The notes under the pieces: model-generated
What the model was told of the DNA's origin: nothing
The model's database searches: none
The model's input: only the letters and a program-made list of their open reading frames with translations
Part shown: in pieces, positions 49,516-59,753 of the stretch
Numbering within the stretch: position 1 is the first letter of the stretch
Layout of the letters: the number at the start of each line of letters is the position of its first letter
Assembly (NCBI GenBank): GCA_947627875.1
Contig: CANQXS010000010.1
Coordinates: 27,610 to 91,609 of the forward strand
Length of the DNA stretch: 64,000 bases
Source of the DNA: an uncultured Clostridia bacterium
Lineage (GTDB): Bacteria > Bacillota > Clostridia > Oscillospirales > Ruminococcaceae
Direction of reading: 5' to 3'
Position numbers and translations under genes: made by a program

Positions 49516-52044
49516 ATGCGAATACTTGTTATTGACGGCAACTCGATTTTAAACCGCGCGTTTTACGGCATAAAGGTGCTCACCAGCTCAAAGGGCTTCC
49601 CCACAAACGCCATTACCGGCTTTATGAACGTGTTTCTGAGGGAGCGCGACCGCCTTAAGCCCGATTGCGCAGCCGTCGCGTTCGACCTTAAAGCCCCGAC
49701 TTTTCGGCATAAAGCCTGCGATTTTTATAAGGCGAACCGCAAGGGTATGCCCGACGAGCTCGCGCAGCAGCTTCCGAAGGTAAAGGAGCTTCTTTCCGAC
49801 CTCGGCGTAAAGGTGCTCGAGACCGAAGGCTTTGAAGCCGACGATATCCTCGGCTCGGTCGCCGAGCTCTTCTCCGCCCCCGAAGACGAGGTGTTTATCC
49901 TCTCGGGAGACCGCGATATCCTCCAGCTCATCGGCGGCAATGCGACTGTCCTTCTTGCCACCGCACGCGAGACCGTCTCTTACGACCGCGACCTCTTTTA
50001 TTCCGAATACGGGGTCGAGCCGATCCGGCTTATCGACATAAAAGCGCTTATGGGCGACAGCTCCGATAATATCCCCGGCGTTCAGGGAATAGGCGAAAAG
50101 ACCGCCAAGGCTCTTATAGCCGAATACGGCACCGTTGAGGAGCTCTACGACCGCCTCGAAACCGCCGATCTAACGCCCTCGGCAAAGAGCAAGCTCGAAA
50201 ACGGGCGGGAATCGGCGTTTAAGAGCAAATGGCTCGCGACTATCGTCAGAAACGCGCCTATCCCGCAGGACAAGTCGGCTTACCTTCCCGCCGAGCCCGA
50301 TTCCGAAGCCGCGGCGTCGCTTCTGACCGAGCTCGAGATGTTCAAGCTCCTTGACCGCCTCGGTCTCGAGAGGGTGAGCGCAGTCCCTGCGGCGAACGCT
50401 TCTGAGCCCGAGCGAGAAATAACGGTAAAGCCCCTCGACGCCGAGGGGATAGCCGAGCTCTCCTGCAAGCCCACCTGCTTTATCTATAAGGACGGCGAAC
50501 TCGAGGTGATATCCGACTTCACGGTCTACACCTCCGACGACCCCGACCTCATTCTCGGATATTTCACCTCAGACGGTGAAAAAACCGCCTTCTCGGCAAA
50601 GGCGGCGTATAAGCTCTGCTTTGAAAATGGGAGGGAGTTAAAGGGGCTCACGTTTATCTGCGACCTCGCGGGGTATCTCCTCAATTCTCAGGCCACAGAC
50701 TATACAGTAAGTAATCTTTGCGGTTCAAACAACGTCCCGTATAGCAGCAATCCCGACCGCGCCGATATAATTTCGCTTCCCGCGCTCTCTGAAAAGCTCC
50801 GCTCCGAGGTAGAGCGGACGGGAATGTCGTCGCTTTTATACGATATCGAGCAGCCGCTCTGCGAGGTCCTCGCCTCGATGGAGGTCCTCGGAGTCAGGGT
50901 CGATTCCGACGGCATACGCGCCTTCGGGAAGAGCCTCGAAGCCGACATCTCCGAGCTCGAGCAGCGCATATATCTTTTGGCGGGAAAGCAGTTCAACATC
51001 AACTCCTCTAAGCAGCTCGGCGAGGTGCTGTTTGAAGACCTCGGGCTGCCGAGGGGCAAAAAGAACCACCGCGGCTTTTCTACGAGTGCCGAAGTCCTTG
51101 AGGACCTCGTTCCCATTCACCCGATAGCGCAGGACATTTTAGACTACAGGACTCTTACGAAGCTCCGCTCGACCTATGTCGACGGGCTCCTCGAGGAGGT
51201 CTGCCCCGACGGAAGGGTCCGCTCGGAGTTCAAACAGACCGAGACCCGCACGGGGCGCATATCGTCGTCAAACCCGAATATGCAGAACATTCCCGTCCGC
51301 AAGGAGCTCGGGCGGAATATGCGTAAATTCTTCATCGCCGCCGAGGGAAAGACCCTTCTTGACGCCGACTACAGCCAGATAGAGCTGAGGGTTTTGGCTT
51401 CGATGAGCGGCGACGAAAATATGAGAGACGCATTTTTATCGGGAGCCGACATTCACACAAGAACCGCTTCTCAGGTTTTCGGGCTGCCCGAGGACTTCGT
51501 AGATTCGAATATGAGGCGCGCGGCAAAGGCGGTAAACTTCGGAATAATCTACGGCATAGGCGCTTTCAGCCTCTCTAAGGATATAAACTGCTCCGTCGCC
51601 GAGGCTGACAGATACATCAAAAACTATCTCGGGACATATCCGAAGATAGACAAATTTATGAACGACACCGTTGAATTTGCCCAGAAAAACGGCTATGTAA
51701 CAACGCTTTTCGGACGCAGAAGGTATATCCCCGAGCTCAAGGCTTCAAACAACAACCTGCGCTCATTCGGAAAGCGCGCGGCGATGAACGCCCCGATCCA
51801 GGGGACCGCCGCCGACATCATAAAAATAGCGATGATAAGGGTCTACCGCCGCTTAAAGGAGGAAAAGCTCGACGCAAAGCTGATTTTGCAGGTCCACGAC
51901 GAGCTTATAGTCGAGACCTCGGAGAGCTGCCGCGAGGAGGCTGCAAAGGTCCTTTCGGAGGAGATGCAGAAGGCGGTCGAGCTTTCCGTTCCGCTCACAG
52001 CCGATGTAAACGCCGGCAGAAGCTGGTATGACGCGAAGAAATAG
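49516..52044 (+). CDS. polA: DNA polymerase I
   Basis: 842 residues. N-terminal 5'-3' exonuclease (LVIDGNSILNRAFYG, EADDILGSVA, GDSSDNIPGVQGIGEKTA). The middle 3'-5' exonuclease region keeps the fold but lacks the metal-binding acidic set, as in Geobacillus-type enzymes. Polymerase motifs A (LDADYSQIELRVLA), B (RRAAKAVNFGIIYGIG) and C (QVHDELIVE) are intact. Replaces RNA primers and repairs DNA. ATG 49516 matches the family start. Confidence 0.97.
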   Translation: MRILVIDGNSILNRAFYGIKVLTSSKGFPTNAITGFMNVFLRERDRLKPDCAAVAFDLKAPTFRHKACDFYKANRKGMPDELAQQLPKVKELLSDLGVKVLETEGFEADDILGSVAELFSAPEDEVFILSGDRDILQLIGGNATVLLATARETVSYDRDLFYSEYGVEPIRLIDIKALMGDSSDNIPGVQGIGEKTAKALIAEYGTVEELYDRLETADLTPSAKSKLENGRESAFKSKWLATIVRNAPIPQDKSAYLPAEPDSEAAASLLTELEMFKLLDRLGLERVSAVPAANASEPEREITVKPLDAEGIAELSCKPTCFIYKDGELEVISDFTVYTSDDPDLILGYFTSDGEKTAFSAKAAYKLCFENGRELKGLTFICDLAGYLLNSQATDYTVSNLCGSNNVPYSSNPDRADIISLPALSEKLRSEVERTGMSSLLYDIEQPLCEVLASMEVLGVRVDSDGIRAFGKSLEADISELEQRIYLLAGKQFNINSSKQLGEVLFEDLGLPRGKKNHRGFSTSAEVLEDLVPIHPIAQDILDYRTLTKLRSTYVDGLLEEVCPDGRVRSEFKQTETRTGRISSSNPNMQNIPVRKELGRNMRKFFIAAEGKTLLDADYSQIELRVLASMSGDENMRDAFLSGADIHTRTASQVFGLPEDFVDSNMRRAAKAVNFGIIYGIGAFSLSKDINCSVAEADRYIKNYLGTYPKIDKFMNDTVEFAQKNGYVTTLFGRRRYIPELKASNNNLRSFGKRAAMNAPIQGTAADIIKIAMIRVYRRLKEEKLDAKLILQVHDELIVETSESCREEAAKVLSEEMQKAVELSVPLTADVNAGRSWYDAKK

Positions 52045-52054
52045 GAGAACGACA

Positions 52055-52708
52055 ATGTTAAAATACATTCTTTTTGACCTCGACGGGACCCTCACGGAAT
52101 CCGCGCCGGGGATAATGAACTCTTTGAAATACGCCTTTAAGAAGCTCGGCGGCCCCGTCCCCGACGACGCCGTCCTGAAAAAATTCGTAGGTCCGCCGCT
52201 GATAGAGTCGTTTATGAAATTCAGCGGCTTCTCGGAGGAAAAGGCGACGATGGCGGTCGACGTTTACCGCGAGTATTTCGCCGAGAAGGGGCTCTTTGAA
52301 AATTCGGTATACGAGGGGATTCCCGACTGCCTTAAAAGGCTCCGCGAGGCGGGATATACCCTCGGCGTTGCAACCTCTAAGCCGCAGGTCTTCTGCGAGA
52401 GGATACTCGATCACTTCGGGCTGACCGAATATTTCGGCGTTATAAAGGGGATCCCGCTCGACGGCGAGGATATGACCAAAGCCGAGGTGATTTCCGAGGC
52501 GCTCGGTGCTCTCGGGGCTGTAGACCGCTCCGAGGCGGTGATGATAGGCGACCGCGCCTACGACGCAGTCGGGGCGGAGGAAAACGGAGTCGGCTGCATC
52601 GGCGTTCTCTACGGCTACGGAACCGAGGAGGAGCTTCTCGGCGCAGGCGCAGAGACCACTGTAAAAACCCCGAGGGAGCTCGCCGACCTGCTTCTCGGAA
52701 TGAGATAG
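52055..52708 (+). CDS. HAD family phosphatase (Gph/PgmB-like)
   Basis: 217 residues. Nucleophile motif ILFDLDGTLTES at 4-15, motif II ATSKP at about 110, motif III region and MIGDRAYDAVGAEENG (about 175). The helical cap after motif I places it with phosphoglycolate phosphatase-like HAD proteins; exact substrate unknown. Follows polA by 10 nt, so co-transcribed. Confidence 0.88.
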   Translation: MLKYILFDLDGTLTESAPGIMNSLKYAFKKLGGPVPDDAVLKKFVGPPLIESFMKFSGFSEEKATMAVDVYREYFAEKGLFENSVYEGIPDCLKRLREAGYTLGVATSKPQVFCERILDHFGLTEYFGVIKGIPLDGEDMTKAEVISEALGALGAVDRSEAVMIGDRAYDAVGAEENGVGCIGVLYGYGTEEELLGAGAETTVKTPRELADLLLGMR

Positions 52709-52720
52709 TTTTCAAATAAA

Positions 52721-52752
52721 AAAGTCAGACGAAAACCGTCTGACTTTATTTT
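52721..52752. terminator. Bidirectional terminator after the HAD phosphatase gene
   Basis: 11-bp stem AAAGTCAGACG / CGTCTGACTTT, 5-nt loop, A run before and ATTTTTAC after; between convergent genes. Confidence 0.9.
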
Positions 52753-52769
52753 TACGCTCTTCTTTTTAT

Positions 52770-53381
52770 TTACACTCTTCCGACGACGAGCCGCTTTAAC
52801 CTTCGGCAGGTCTGAACGGCGGATTCGAGCCTTCCTATCGGCTCCAAATACTTGTCGTCGCCCCAGCTGCTGCCGAAAAGCCCGTCGACGGCTCTGCCCT
52901 CCCAGGTCGGGAAGTTTGAAAGCGCCGCCTCCATCTGCCCTATATTCGCCATCTTCGGCATATCCACTCCCGCGGTCTTTAATACTCTTGCGGTGAATTC
53001 GGCACAGGTAAAGGCGTTTTCGCGGGTGAATTTCTTGCCGAAAATATAAGCCGCAGCCGAGAAGAAGTTATATACATATTCCTCGCCGTGCTCGTCCATA
53101 TTCCTTATCATTTTGCGGACCGCCTCGAAGCCCCCGTCGTCGACGGGGACCGCTACTATTTTGAGCTTTGTGCGGGAACTCAGAGTATAGCGGCAGGGGG
53201 ATTCTACGGTAAAGCCGCCGAGGAACGGCGCGCCGAGGTATATCCTCGAGAAGGAATAGAATTTCGAGAGGTCTCCGCTAAGGCAGACCGAGCAGTGGTT
53301 GTATTCGTTGCGGGTGACCGCCCGTATCATTCTGCCGGTCTTGAGGTCGGTCGAGGAAAAGATGACGTAAATGGTTTTCAT
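52770..53381 (-). CDS. Permuted papain-like (NlpC/P60/YiiX-type) amidase
   Basis: 203 residues. The pattern of the permuted papain fold is visible: an early His in EYNHCSVCL and a late Cys in AFTCAEFTARVLKTAG. No signal peptide. YiiX-like members cleave amide bonds in peptides or lipids; the substrate here is unknown. Stands alone after the terminator; a gap of 17 nt separates it from the next upstream gene. Confidence 0.72.
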   Translation of the reverse strand: MKTIYVIFSSTDLKTGRMIRAVTRNEYNHCSVCLSGDLSKFYSFSRIYLGAPFLGGFTVESPCRYTLSSRTKLKIVAVPVDDGGFEAVRKMIRNMDEHGEEYVYNFFSAAAYIFGKKFTRENAFTCAEFTARVLKTAGVDMPKMANIGQMEAALSNFPTWEGRAVDGLFGSSWGDDKYLEPIGRLESAVQTCRRLKRLVVGRV

Positions 53382-53398
53382 AAATTCTCCTTGTGAGG

Positions 53399-53962
53399 TT
53401 ATTCCGAGCTGCCGCCGAGCAGCTTTTTGAAGCCTGCGGCGCTGTAGATGAGCCAGCCGTTGAAGTCGGCTCCGTCGGTACCCAATTCGCGGCGGCTCGG
53501 GCTTTCGCTAAAGGTCACCGACAGCGGCGACGGGTTGAAAAGCAGGACTACCCTTGAATCGGGGGTCAGGTATTTTTCATCGATGGGAGGGAGGTATTTG
53601 AGCTTGCGGAAAAGAGTGAGGTGTTCGCCCTGAGCGGTGAAAAGAAGCAGGTTGAGCAGCATCGCCCTTACGAACCGCTCGTGGTCGGCGAGGTGATACA
53701 CGCGCTTTCGGGCGCGGCAGGTTATCAGCCTGATGAGGTATTCGGTATCGCCGGTTTTTACAGTGATATCCGGCTTCGGAGATAGGCAGAACAGCGAAGC
53801 GAAGATGTTTCGCGGCTTTTTGAGCTCGAAGCCCTTTTCGCGGCATATTTTTCCGAGGCTTACGACAAACGAAGTGCGCAGGAATATTGCTCTGAGCCAA
53901 TTATATGCGCCCTTTAAGAGAAGCGCGGCTATCGCGAAGTAACAGAGTATAAGTATTTTCAT
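53399..53962 (-). CDS. Hypothetical protein with N-terminal membrane helix
   Basis: 187 residues from ATG 53962. One membrane helix (ILILCYFAIAALLLKGAYNWL), then a soluble part with PDITVKTGDTEYLIRLITC, resembling a nuclease- or restriction-like beta core, which is only a loose impression. Belongs to the same minus-strand unit as its neighbours. Confidence 0.6.
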   Translation of the reverse strand: MKILILCYFAIAALLLKGAYNWLRAIFLRTSFVVSLGKICREKGFELKKPRNIFASLFCLSPKPDITVKTGDTEYLIRLITCRARKRVYHLADHERFVRAMLLNLLLFTAQGEHLTLFRKLKYLPPIDEKYLTPDSRVVLLFNPSPLSVTFSESPSRRELGTDGADFNGWLIYSAAGFKKLLGGSSE

Positions 53963-53973
53963 ATCGCCGCCCC

Positions 53974-55207
53974 TTATTCGCCCAAAAGACAGCAGGCACA
54001 CCAGCGGCGCTGCGCGGTTACCGCGCCGAAAATCTGCGCGGCGGCGGTTATTATCAGGGCTGCCGCGATACCTCGGGCGGTCCCGAAGCTTCGGCATATA
54101 AGGTCGAACGGCAGGCAGAGGTAAGGAACTTTTACCTGCGCCGCGCTCAGCCCGAAGCCGATAAGCGCGACCAAAACGGCGGTAAGAATATCGAACGAAA
54201 GGTTGTTTTTAAGCCGATAGGCGAGCCCCTCGCCGGGGAGAAGCCTGCCCTCGGTATTGCGGACGAACTGCTTTTCGAGGCGCTTTGCCGAGGCGTTAGC
54301 GCCGTAAAGCGCGGGGAAGATTGCCAAAAGCGTTATTGCCTCCTGAATGGTCCGGTAGACGACCTCGTAGTCGTATTTTCTTCCGATATCGTTCAAAAAG
54401 CTGCCAAGAGGGGAGATGTATTCCGCCGCGACGGGCAGGAGCACGAAGGTAAAAACGAAGTAGGCTGCCGCCCCGAAAATTGCGCTCGCAAGGATTCCGG
54501 CGACAACGGTGCTTACGAGGTCGAGCGGGCTGCCGACGGAGAGCTTTAAGCGGCTTTCGTCGGAGCGGTCCGCCCTCGCCGAGCGGATAAGCCCCGCCGG
54601 GCTGCGAAGCCTTTCAGAGACGAGCTTTCGCTCCTCCTTCGGGAGCTTTGAGACCGAGATGTCCCAGATGGCGCATCTTGCCAGAAGCATAATTCCGCCG
54701 ACGAAGATATAAATGTCTTTCAGGTCGATGTCGAGTTGGTAGACGTCGGTATACCGAACGCCGCCCTCGGTGAGGTATTTGTAGCGCTCGAAGCATATAA
54801 AATCGAGCGAGCCGCCCCAGAAGAAGGCGTCGAGCAGCAGGCTGCTTATAACTCCCGCAAAGAGAATGCAGAGCGAGGCGTTCGTAAAGTGCGGGAGGCT
54901 TTTTACACTGTCTGCGCCGCTGAGTCCTTCGAGGGCGTAAGCCCTTGCGCTGCGCGCGCAGAATATGACCGCAGCCATAAGCGCGAGGGCGAATATTGCG
55001 AGCAGAACGTCGGCAACAAAGGTCCCGCGGGTGTGAAGACAGGGGTGGATGTGGAAGACGAGCCAGCCGTCGCCGAGGCGGAGCTGAACAAGCTCGCGGG
55101 TCGAATCGCCGACGAATAAGGCGGCTGTGAGCTTAGAAAGCTGATCTGCCGCAATCAGCAGAACAGTCCAAAAAATGCAACGGGGGGGGGTAATTTGACA
55201 GCTTCAT
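53974..55207 (-). pseudogene. Signal peptidase II-like membrane protein with poly-C frameshift
   Basis: A continuous frame to 55206 encodes WTVLLIAADQLSKLTAALF, then FAGVISSLLLDAF, LDFI and DLKDIYIFVG, in the order of the DQxxK, Asp-containing and NxADxxIxxG motifs of LspA. A C-terminal multi-helix region (about residues 190-334 of the downstream frame) is extra. The ATG at 55207 is out of frame with this by one base in a run of nine C (plus strand G, 55182-55190); with eight C the protein is complete. An internal ATG at 54978 gives 334 residues. Broken, phase-variable or misread. Confidence 0.55.
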
Positions 55208-55224
55208 TTTATTTTCTTTCCTTT

Positions 55225-56451
55225 CTATTTTACTATTTTTCTTGCTTCGAGGTAATATCTCTTATCTTTGGCGCCCCCCATCGAGAAGGTCTTGCGCGGG
55301 AGCGCTCCGAGCTTTTCGACTGCGGGGAAGAGCTCCTCTTTCTTTATCGGCGCGAATTCAAACCCTATTGCGCCTTCCTCTCCGGCGAGCCTTCTTAAAA
55401 CGTCGGTCCCGTGTATGTAATCGATGCTGCCGCCGTTGTCTTTGAGATAGGAATCGAGGAAGTTCTGAACGCTTCCGACGGCGAGTTCCGACGACGGAGT
55501 TCCGATATAAAGGTCGCGGACGGTATAGTTGCGGTGTATTTTAACGCGCTGAGCCGAGGGTACGCCTGTAAGCCCGAGCGCCAACGACATCTCTAAGACG
55601 AATTTATAGGGGTCGTCGACCTTTACGAGGCGGTGGATAGCCTCGAATTCGAGGGCTTCGCTGTGAAGATTGACTATTTCGCAGAGGGCATATCTCGCCG
55701 GATGGTTCGACATATCCTCGCCGGGGTGCTCCTTCTTAAGGCGCTCGTAGTGCTCCTTTGCGGTCGCGAGGGAGTGGTTGCCGTCGCCCATAGCGAAGAG
55801 GAGCGGGCTCTTTTCGGAGAGCTTTCCGAGGGCTGAATCGACCCCCGATACCGCTTCGCTGTCCATAAGGTATCCGGCAACGCTTCCGCCTCCGCCCATA
55901 AGCGCGAAATCATAGAGCTTTTTAAGCGGCTTTTTCGCGAGCGGCTCGATAACGGTGAATTCCGGGTCGTCGATGAGTATCATGATATGGGGAAGCTCGA
56001 GCTCGGCGTCTTTTCTTATTTCGAGGCGGGGAGGGATACGCTCGATGACGGTGGCTTCGGTAGCCCTTATCGGGGAGCTGCTGCCCGCGCGGTAGTCATA
56101 CTGTTCGAGGTCGATGGCGCCGACGATACCGCGCCTGATTTTGCCGTCGGACTGGGTCCGCTCGACGTAGATCATCGAGTTTTTATACTCCTCAAACAGC
56201 CCCTTAGAGAGATATTTGCGGATATTTTCGTTTATCTCGCGGATTCTTGCGGGGGTGTCGCTCCTGCCGAGGAACACCTCGGGCAGAACGAGCTGCAGCG
56301 ACGACGGCGCGCTGCCGACGTATTCGTCGACCTTTTCCCAATACTCGGGCTGGGAGGTATACTGGTCGCAGGCAATGACCGACCATTTTGACATATCCTC
56401 GCATTTCGGGACGAGGATATCTGCCGTGCGGAAAGCTGTGCGAAAGTTCAT
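55225..56451 (-). CDS. DUF1015 family protein
   Basis: 408 residues from ATG 56451 (GAGGAG 8 nt upstream). FRTADILVPKCEDMSKWSVIACDQYTSQPEYW and ILIDDPEFTVIEPL, DGNHSLATAKEHY (DGHHR-like in the family) and ESYL-type C-terminus match DUF1015, a family often beside serC-serA in Clostridia. Biochemical role not established. Complete. Confidence 0.88.
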   Translation of the reverse strand: MNFRTAFRTADILVPKCEDMSKWSVIACDQYTSQPEYWEKVDEYVGSAPSSLQLVLPEVFLGRSDTPARIREINENIRKYLSKGLFEEYKNSMIYVERTQSDGKIRRGIVGAIDLEQYDYRAGSSSPIRATEATVIERIPPRLEIRKDAELELPHIMILIDDPEFTVIEPLAKKPLKKLYDFALMGGGGSVAGYLMDSEAVSGVDSALGKLSEKSPLLFAMGDGNHSLATAKEHYERLKKEHPGEDMSNHPARYALCEIVNLHSEALEFEAIHRLVKVDDPYKFVLEMSLALGLTGVPSAQRVKIHRNYTVRDLYIGTPSSELAVGSVQNFLDSYLKDNGGSIDYIHGTDVLRRLAGEEGAIGFEFAPIKKEELFPAVEKLGALPRKTFSMGGAKDKRYYLEARKIVK

Positions 56452-56497
56452 GACTTTTGCTCCTCTCTGTATTGTTTTTACTGCGGGCGCCTGCACC

Positions 56498-56594
56498 CGG
56501 GCGAAGCCCGCCGGAAAACCTGCGGTTTTCCGTTGCCGCGGGGCTCGCCCCGCGGCTCCCCGCCGGCTCAGCCGGCGGGGAGGGCTTCGCCCTC
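56498..56594. repeat. GC-rich hairpin array C
   Basis: Five adjacent stem-loops: CGGGC/GCCCG (56498-56510), a 9-bp stem CGGAAAACC/GGTTTTCCG (56512-56532), GCCGCGGGG/CCCCGCGGC (56535-56556), CCCCGCCGGC/GCCGGCGGGG (56558-56580) and GAGGGC/GCCCTC (56580-56594). Same design as arrays A and B; lies between secA and the DUF1015 gene. Confidence 0.8.
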
Positions 56595-56618
56595 AGGGGG
56601 CGCTTTTTGCCTCTGCGG

Positions 56619-59351
56619 TCATTCGTTTCTGCCGCAGCACTTTTTGTATTTCAGACCGCTGCCGCAGGGGCAGGGGTCGTTTCTCCCGGGCTTCTTCTTC
56701 GAGACGGTCCGCGTTGCCGAAACGCTGCCGTCGGAGCCGGTGTCAACTGGGTGGAAGACCTGCTTGCGCTGCATCGGTGCCTCTTTGCGCAGCCTGAGAT
56801 TGTAGAGCATCCTTACGGTGTCCTCGCGAATCGAGGCGACCATCGCGTCGAACATGTCAAAGCCTTCCATACGGTAGGCGACGACGGGGTCATGGCTGCC
56901 GTAGGAACGCAGCCCTATGCCCTTCTTGAGTTCGTCCATATCGTCGATGTGCTGCTTCCACTTGGTATCCACGACCTGCAGGAGCACTACTCTCTCCGCT
57001 TCTCTCATGATAACGGGAGTGAGCTCCTGCTCCTTCTCGGCGTAGCGGTTAAGAGCGGCTTCGGTAGCCTTTTCAATGAGTTCGTCCTTCGAGAGCAGGT
57101 CGAGCTCCTGCGGAGTATAGTTGAAGTCCCCGTCAATCGTGAAGAGCCCAGCAAAGTGCTCCCTCAGCCCCGCAAGATTCCAGTTTTCGGGCTCGTCTCC
57201 GGCAAGGTAGCCGTTTATGCTGTCGCTCACGAATTCGCGTATCATATTTTCGATGGATTCCTTGAGGTCTTCGCCCTCGAGGACCTTCGAGCGCTCGCCG
57301 TAGATTATCTCGCGCTGGGCGTTCATAACGTCGTCGTAGTTGAGAACGTTCTTTCTGATGTTGAAGTTTCTGCCCTCGACCTTTCTCTGGGAAGATTCTA
57401 TGACGTTCGAGAGCATCTTAGACTCTATCGGCATGTCCTCGGGAATGCTCATAGTGTTCATCATAGCGGTTATCCTGTCGCCGCCGAAGAGCCTCATAAG
57501 GTCGTCTTCAAGAGAGAGGTAGAACCTCGATTCGCCCTCGTCGCCCTGACGGCCGGAACGTCCTCTGAGCTGGTTGTCTATTCGCCTCGACTCGTGCCTT
57601 TCGGTGCCTATTATGAACAGACCGCCCGCGGCTTTTACCTTCTGAGCCTTCTCCTTTATATCCGCCGAGTAGTCGGCCATAAGCGCGCGGTATTTCTCGC
57701 GCCCCTCGATTATCTCGGGGTCGTCGGTCTCCGAGAATCCGGTTATATCGTATATCTGCTCTTCGTCGTAGCCGAGCTTTGAGAGCTCCGCCTTTGCGAG
57801 AAATTCCGCGTTACCTCCGAGCATAATGTCGGTGCCTCGTCCTGCCATGTTGGTGGCTATGGTGACTGCTCCGAACTGACCCGCCTGCGCCACTATCTGA
57901 GCCTCGCGCTCGTGGTATTTCGCGTTCAGGACCTCGTGCTTTATGCCCTTTCGCCTCAGCATCGAGGAGAGTATCTCGGATTTTTCAATGGATATCGTGC
58001 CGACGAGTACGGGCTGCCCCTTTTCGTGGCACTTTAAAATCTGGTCGATGACGGCGTTGTATTTCGCCTGCTCGGTCTTATATACAACGTCGGGGTGATC
58101 GATGCGTATCATCGGCATATTCGTCGGAACGACGATAACGTCGAGCTTATATATCTCTCTGAATTCGTTTTCCTCCGTCGCGGCGGTACCCGTCATACCC
58201 GAGAGCTTTTTATAGAGCCTGAAATAATTCTGGAAGGTTATCGTAGCCTCGACCTTCGACTCCCTCGCGACTTTTACGGCTTCCTTCGCCTCGATAGCCT
58301 GGTGCAGACCGTCGTTGAAGCGCCGCCCGTACATAAGGCGTCCGGTGAATTCGTCGACGATTATGACCTCGCCGTCTTTTACGACGTAGTCTATATCCCG
58401 CTTCATTACGCCGTTTGCCTTTATCGCCTGATTTATGTGGTGCAGAAGGGTGATGTTTTCCGAGTCGGTGAGATTTTCAACTCCGAAGGCGCTCTCCGCC
58501 TTTTCGACGCCTCTCTTGGTGAGGGTGGCGGTCCTTGCCTTTTCGTCGACAATGTAGTCGCCGTCGTAGATAGCGTCGGTGTCCTGCTTGTTTTCGGTCT
58601 CAACGGTAACTACCTTTTTAAGCCCCTTTGCGAATCTGTCCGCCTTCTGATAGAGGTCCGAAGCCTCTTCGCCCTGACCCGAGATGATAAGCGGGGTCCT
58701 CGCCTCGTCTATGAGTATCGAGTCGACCTCGTCGACGATAACAAATGGGTGCCCGCGCTGGACCTTGTCTTTTTTGTAGATGACCATATTGTCGCGGAGG
58801 TAATCGAAGCCGAATTCGTTGTTGGTGCCGTAGGTGATGTCGCAGTTATAGGCTTCGCGGCGCTCGGCTGGCGTTTTTGAATGGAGGATAACGCCTATTG
58901 AGAGCCCGAGGAAGCGGTAGACCCTTCCCATCTCCTCCGACTGGAATTTTGCGAGGTAGTCGTTGACGGTTACAACGTGGACGCCCTCGCCCGAGAGAGC
59001 GTTTAGGTAAGAGGCGAGGCAGGCGGTGAGGGTTTTGCCTTCGCCGGTCTTCATTTCGGCTATCCTGCCCTGATGAAGGACTATCGCGCCGATTATCTGA
59101 ACGGGGAACGCGCGCTTTCCGAGGACTCTGTCGCCGGCTTCGCGGCAGACTGCGAGCGCCTCTGGCATAATGTCGTCGAGGGTCTCGCCCGCAGCGAGCC
59201 TGCTCTTAAAGACGTCGGTCTCGGCGCGAAGCTCCGCGTCGGACATAGCCTTGTATTTTCCTTCAAGCTCCAGAACTTTATTTTTTATCGGCTCGATGCG
59301 CTTGAGCTCGCGCTCGCTGTATGTGCCGAAGATTTTATCCAACAGACCCAT
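56619..59351 (-). CDS. secA: Preprotein translocase ATPase SecA
   Basis: 910 residues. Drives protein export through SecYEG. Walker [12 protein letters not shown], Walker [15 protein letters not shown], the [15 protein letters not shown] and [13 protein letters not shown] motifs, and [18 protein letters not shown] arginine motif (as [12 protein letters not shown]). The C-terminus ends with the zinc SEC-C motif [17 protein letters not shown]. Complete; its own consensus promoter lies upstream. Confidence 0.98.
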   Translation of the reverse strand: MGLLDKIFGTYSERELKRIEPIKNKVLELEGKYKAMSDAELRAETDVFKSRLAAGETLDDIMPEALAVCREAGDRVLGKRAFPVQIIGAIVLHQGRIAEMKTGEGKTLTACLASYLNALSGEGVHVVTVNDYLAKFQSEEMGRVYRFLGLSIGVILHSKTPAERREAYNCDITYGTNNEFGFDYLRDNMVIYKKDKVQRGHPFVIVDEVDSILIDEARTPLIISGQGEEASDLYQKADRFAKGLKKVVTVETENKQDTDAIYDGDYIVDEKARTATLTKRGVEKAESAFGVENLTDSENITLLHHINQAIKANGVMKRDIDYVVKDGEVIIVDEFTGRLMYGRRFNDGLHQAIEAKEAVKVARESKVEATITFQNYFRLYKKLSGMTGTAATEENEFREIYKLDVIVVPTNMPMIRIDHPDVVYKTEQAKYNAVIDQILKCHEKGQPVLVGTISIEKSEILSSMLRRKGIKHEVLNAKYHEREAQIVAQAGQFGAVTIATNMAGRGTDIMLGGNAEFLAKAELSKLGYDEEQIYDITGFSETDDPEIIEGREKYRALMADYSADIKEKAQKVKAAGGLFIIGTERHESRRIDNQLRGRSGRQGDEGESRFYLSLEDDLMRLFGGDRITAMMNTMSIPEDMPIESKMLSNVIESSQRKVEGRNFNIRKNVLNYDDVMNAQREIIYGERSKVLEGEDLKESIENMIREFVSDSINGYLAGDEPENWNLAGLREHFAGLFTIDGDFNYTPQELDLLSKDELIEKATEAALNRYAEKEQELTPVIMREAERVVLLQVVDTKWKQHIDDMDELKKGIGLRSYGSHDPVVAYRMEGFDMFDAMVASIREDTVRMLYNLRLRKEAPMQRKQVFHPVDTGSDGSVSATRTVSKKKPGRNDPCPCGSGLKYKKCCGRNE

Positions 59352-59406
59352 ATAAACTTCTCCTTTGATTTTATCCCGCGCGCCGCGCGGACATATAATT
59401 AAATAC

Positions 59407-59435
59407 AGTATACCCTATTTTTTGGCTCTTGTCAA
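59407..59435 (-). promoter_or_regulatory. Sigma-A promoter of secA
   Basis: Minus strand TTGACA, 17-bp spacer, TATACT, about 55 nt upstream of the secA start. Confidence 0.85.
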
Positions 59436-59640
59436 CAATGCGGCGCCAATGCGGCGTCAAAAGCTTGCGAAAGCTGTACTGCCTACACGCCGCATCTGTC
59501 GTTCGCTTCGCTCTCGACCAAACTTTTCAGATGAGGGATTGCACTAAGCTGTACTGCCTGCACGCCGCATAGGCTGAGCCCTTCGGGCTCGCCCAAACTT
59601 TTCGGCAGAAACAATGCGGCGTGACCAAATTGCCTTTATA
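59436..59640. repeat. Degenerate direct repeats upstream of secA
   Basis: AAGCTGTACTGCCT(A/G)CAC followed by GCCGCAT occurs at 59471 and 59546 (75-bp period), each followed by a short hairpin and CAAACTTTTC. AATGCGGCG and its complement flank the block. No gene was seen in this stretch. Confidence 0.65.
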
Positions 59641-59694
59641 TCGATCTTTGCCTCTGCCTTTCCGCCCTTTCCCCAAAATTTTTCGCTCCCCGCC

Positions 59695-59723
59695 TTGACA
59701 TTTCCGCGGTTTTGCATAATAAT
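59695..59723 (+). promoter_or_regulatory. Promoter of the aminotransferase gene
   Basis: TTGACA (59695-59700), 17-bp spacer, AATAAT (59718-59723); leader of about 25 nt with AGGAGA before the ATG. Confidence 0.7.
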
Positions 59724-59753
59724 AGATTAAAACAGCATATAGGAGAAATCGCT

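Noticed and set aside
56457..57782. 441-codon plus-strand frame opposite secA
   Set aside because: Antisense to intact SecA and begins in hairpin array C.
59436..59640. CRISPR-like array
   Set aside because: Only two degenerate repeats with a 75-bp period and no constant spacer layout; no cas genes.
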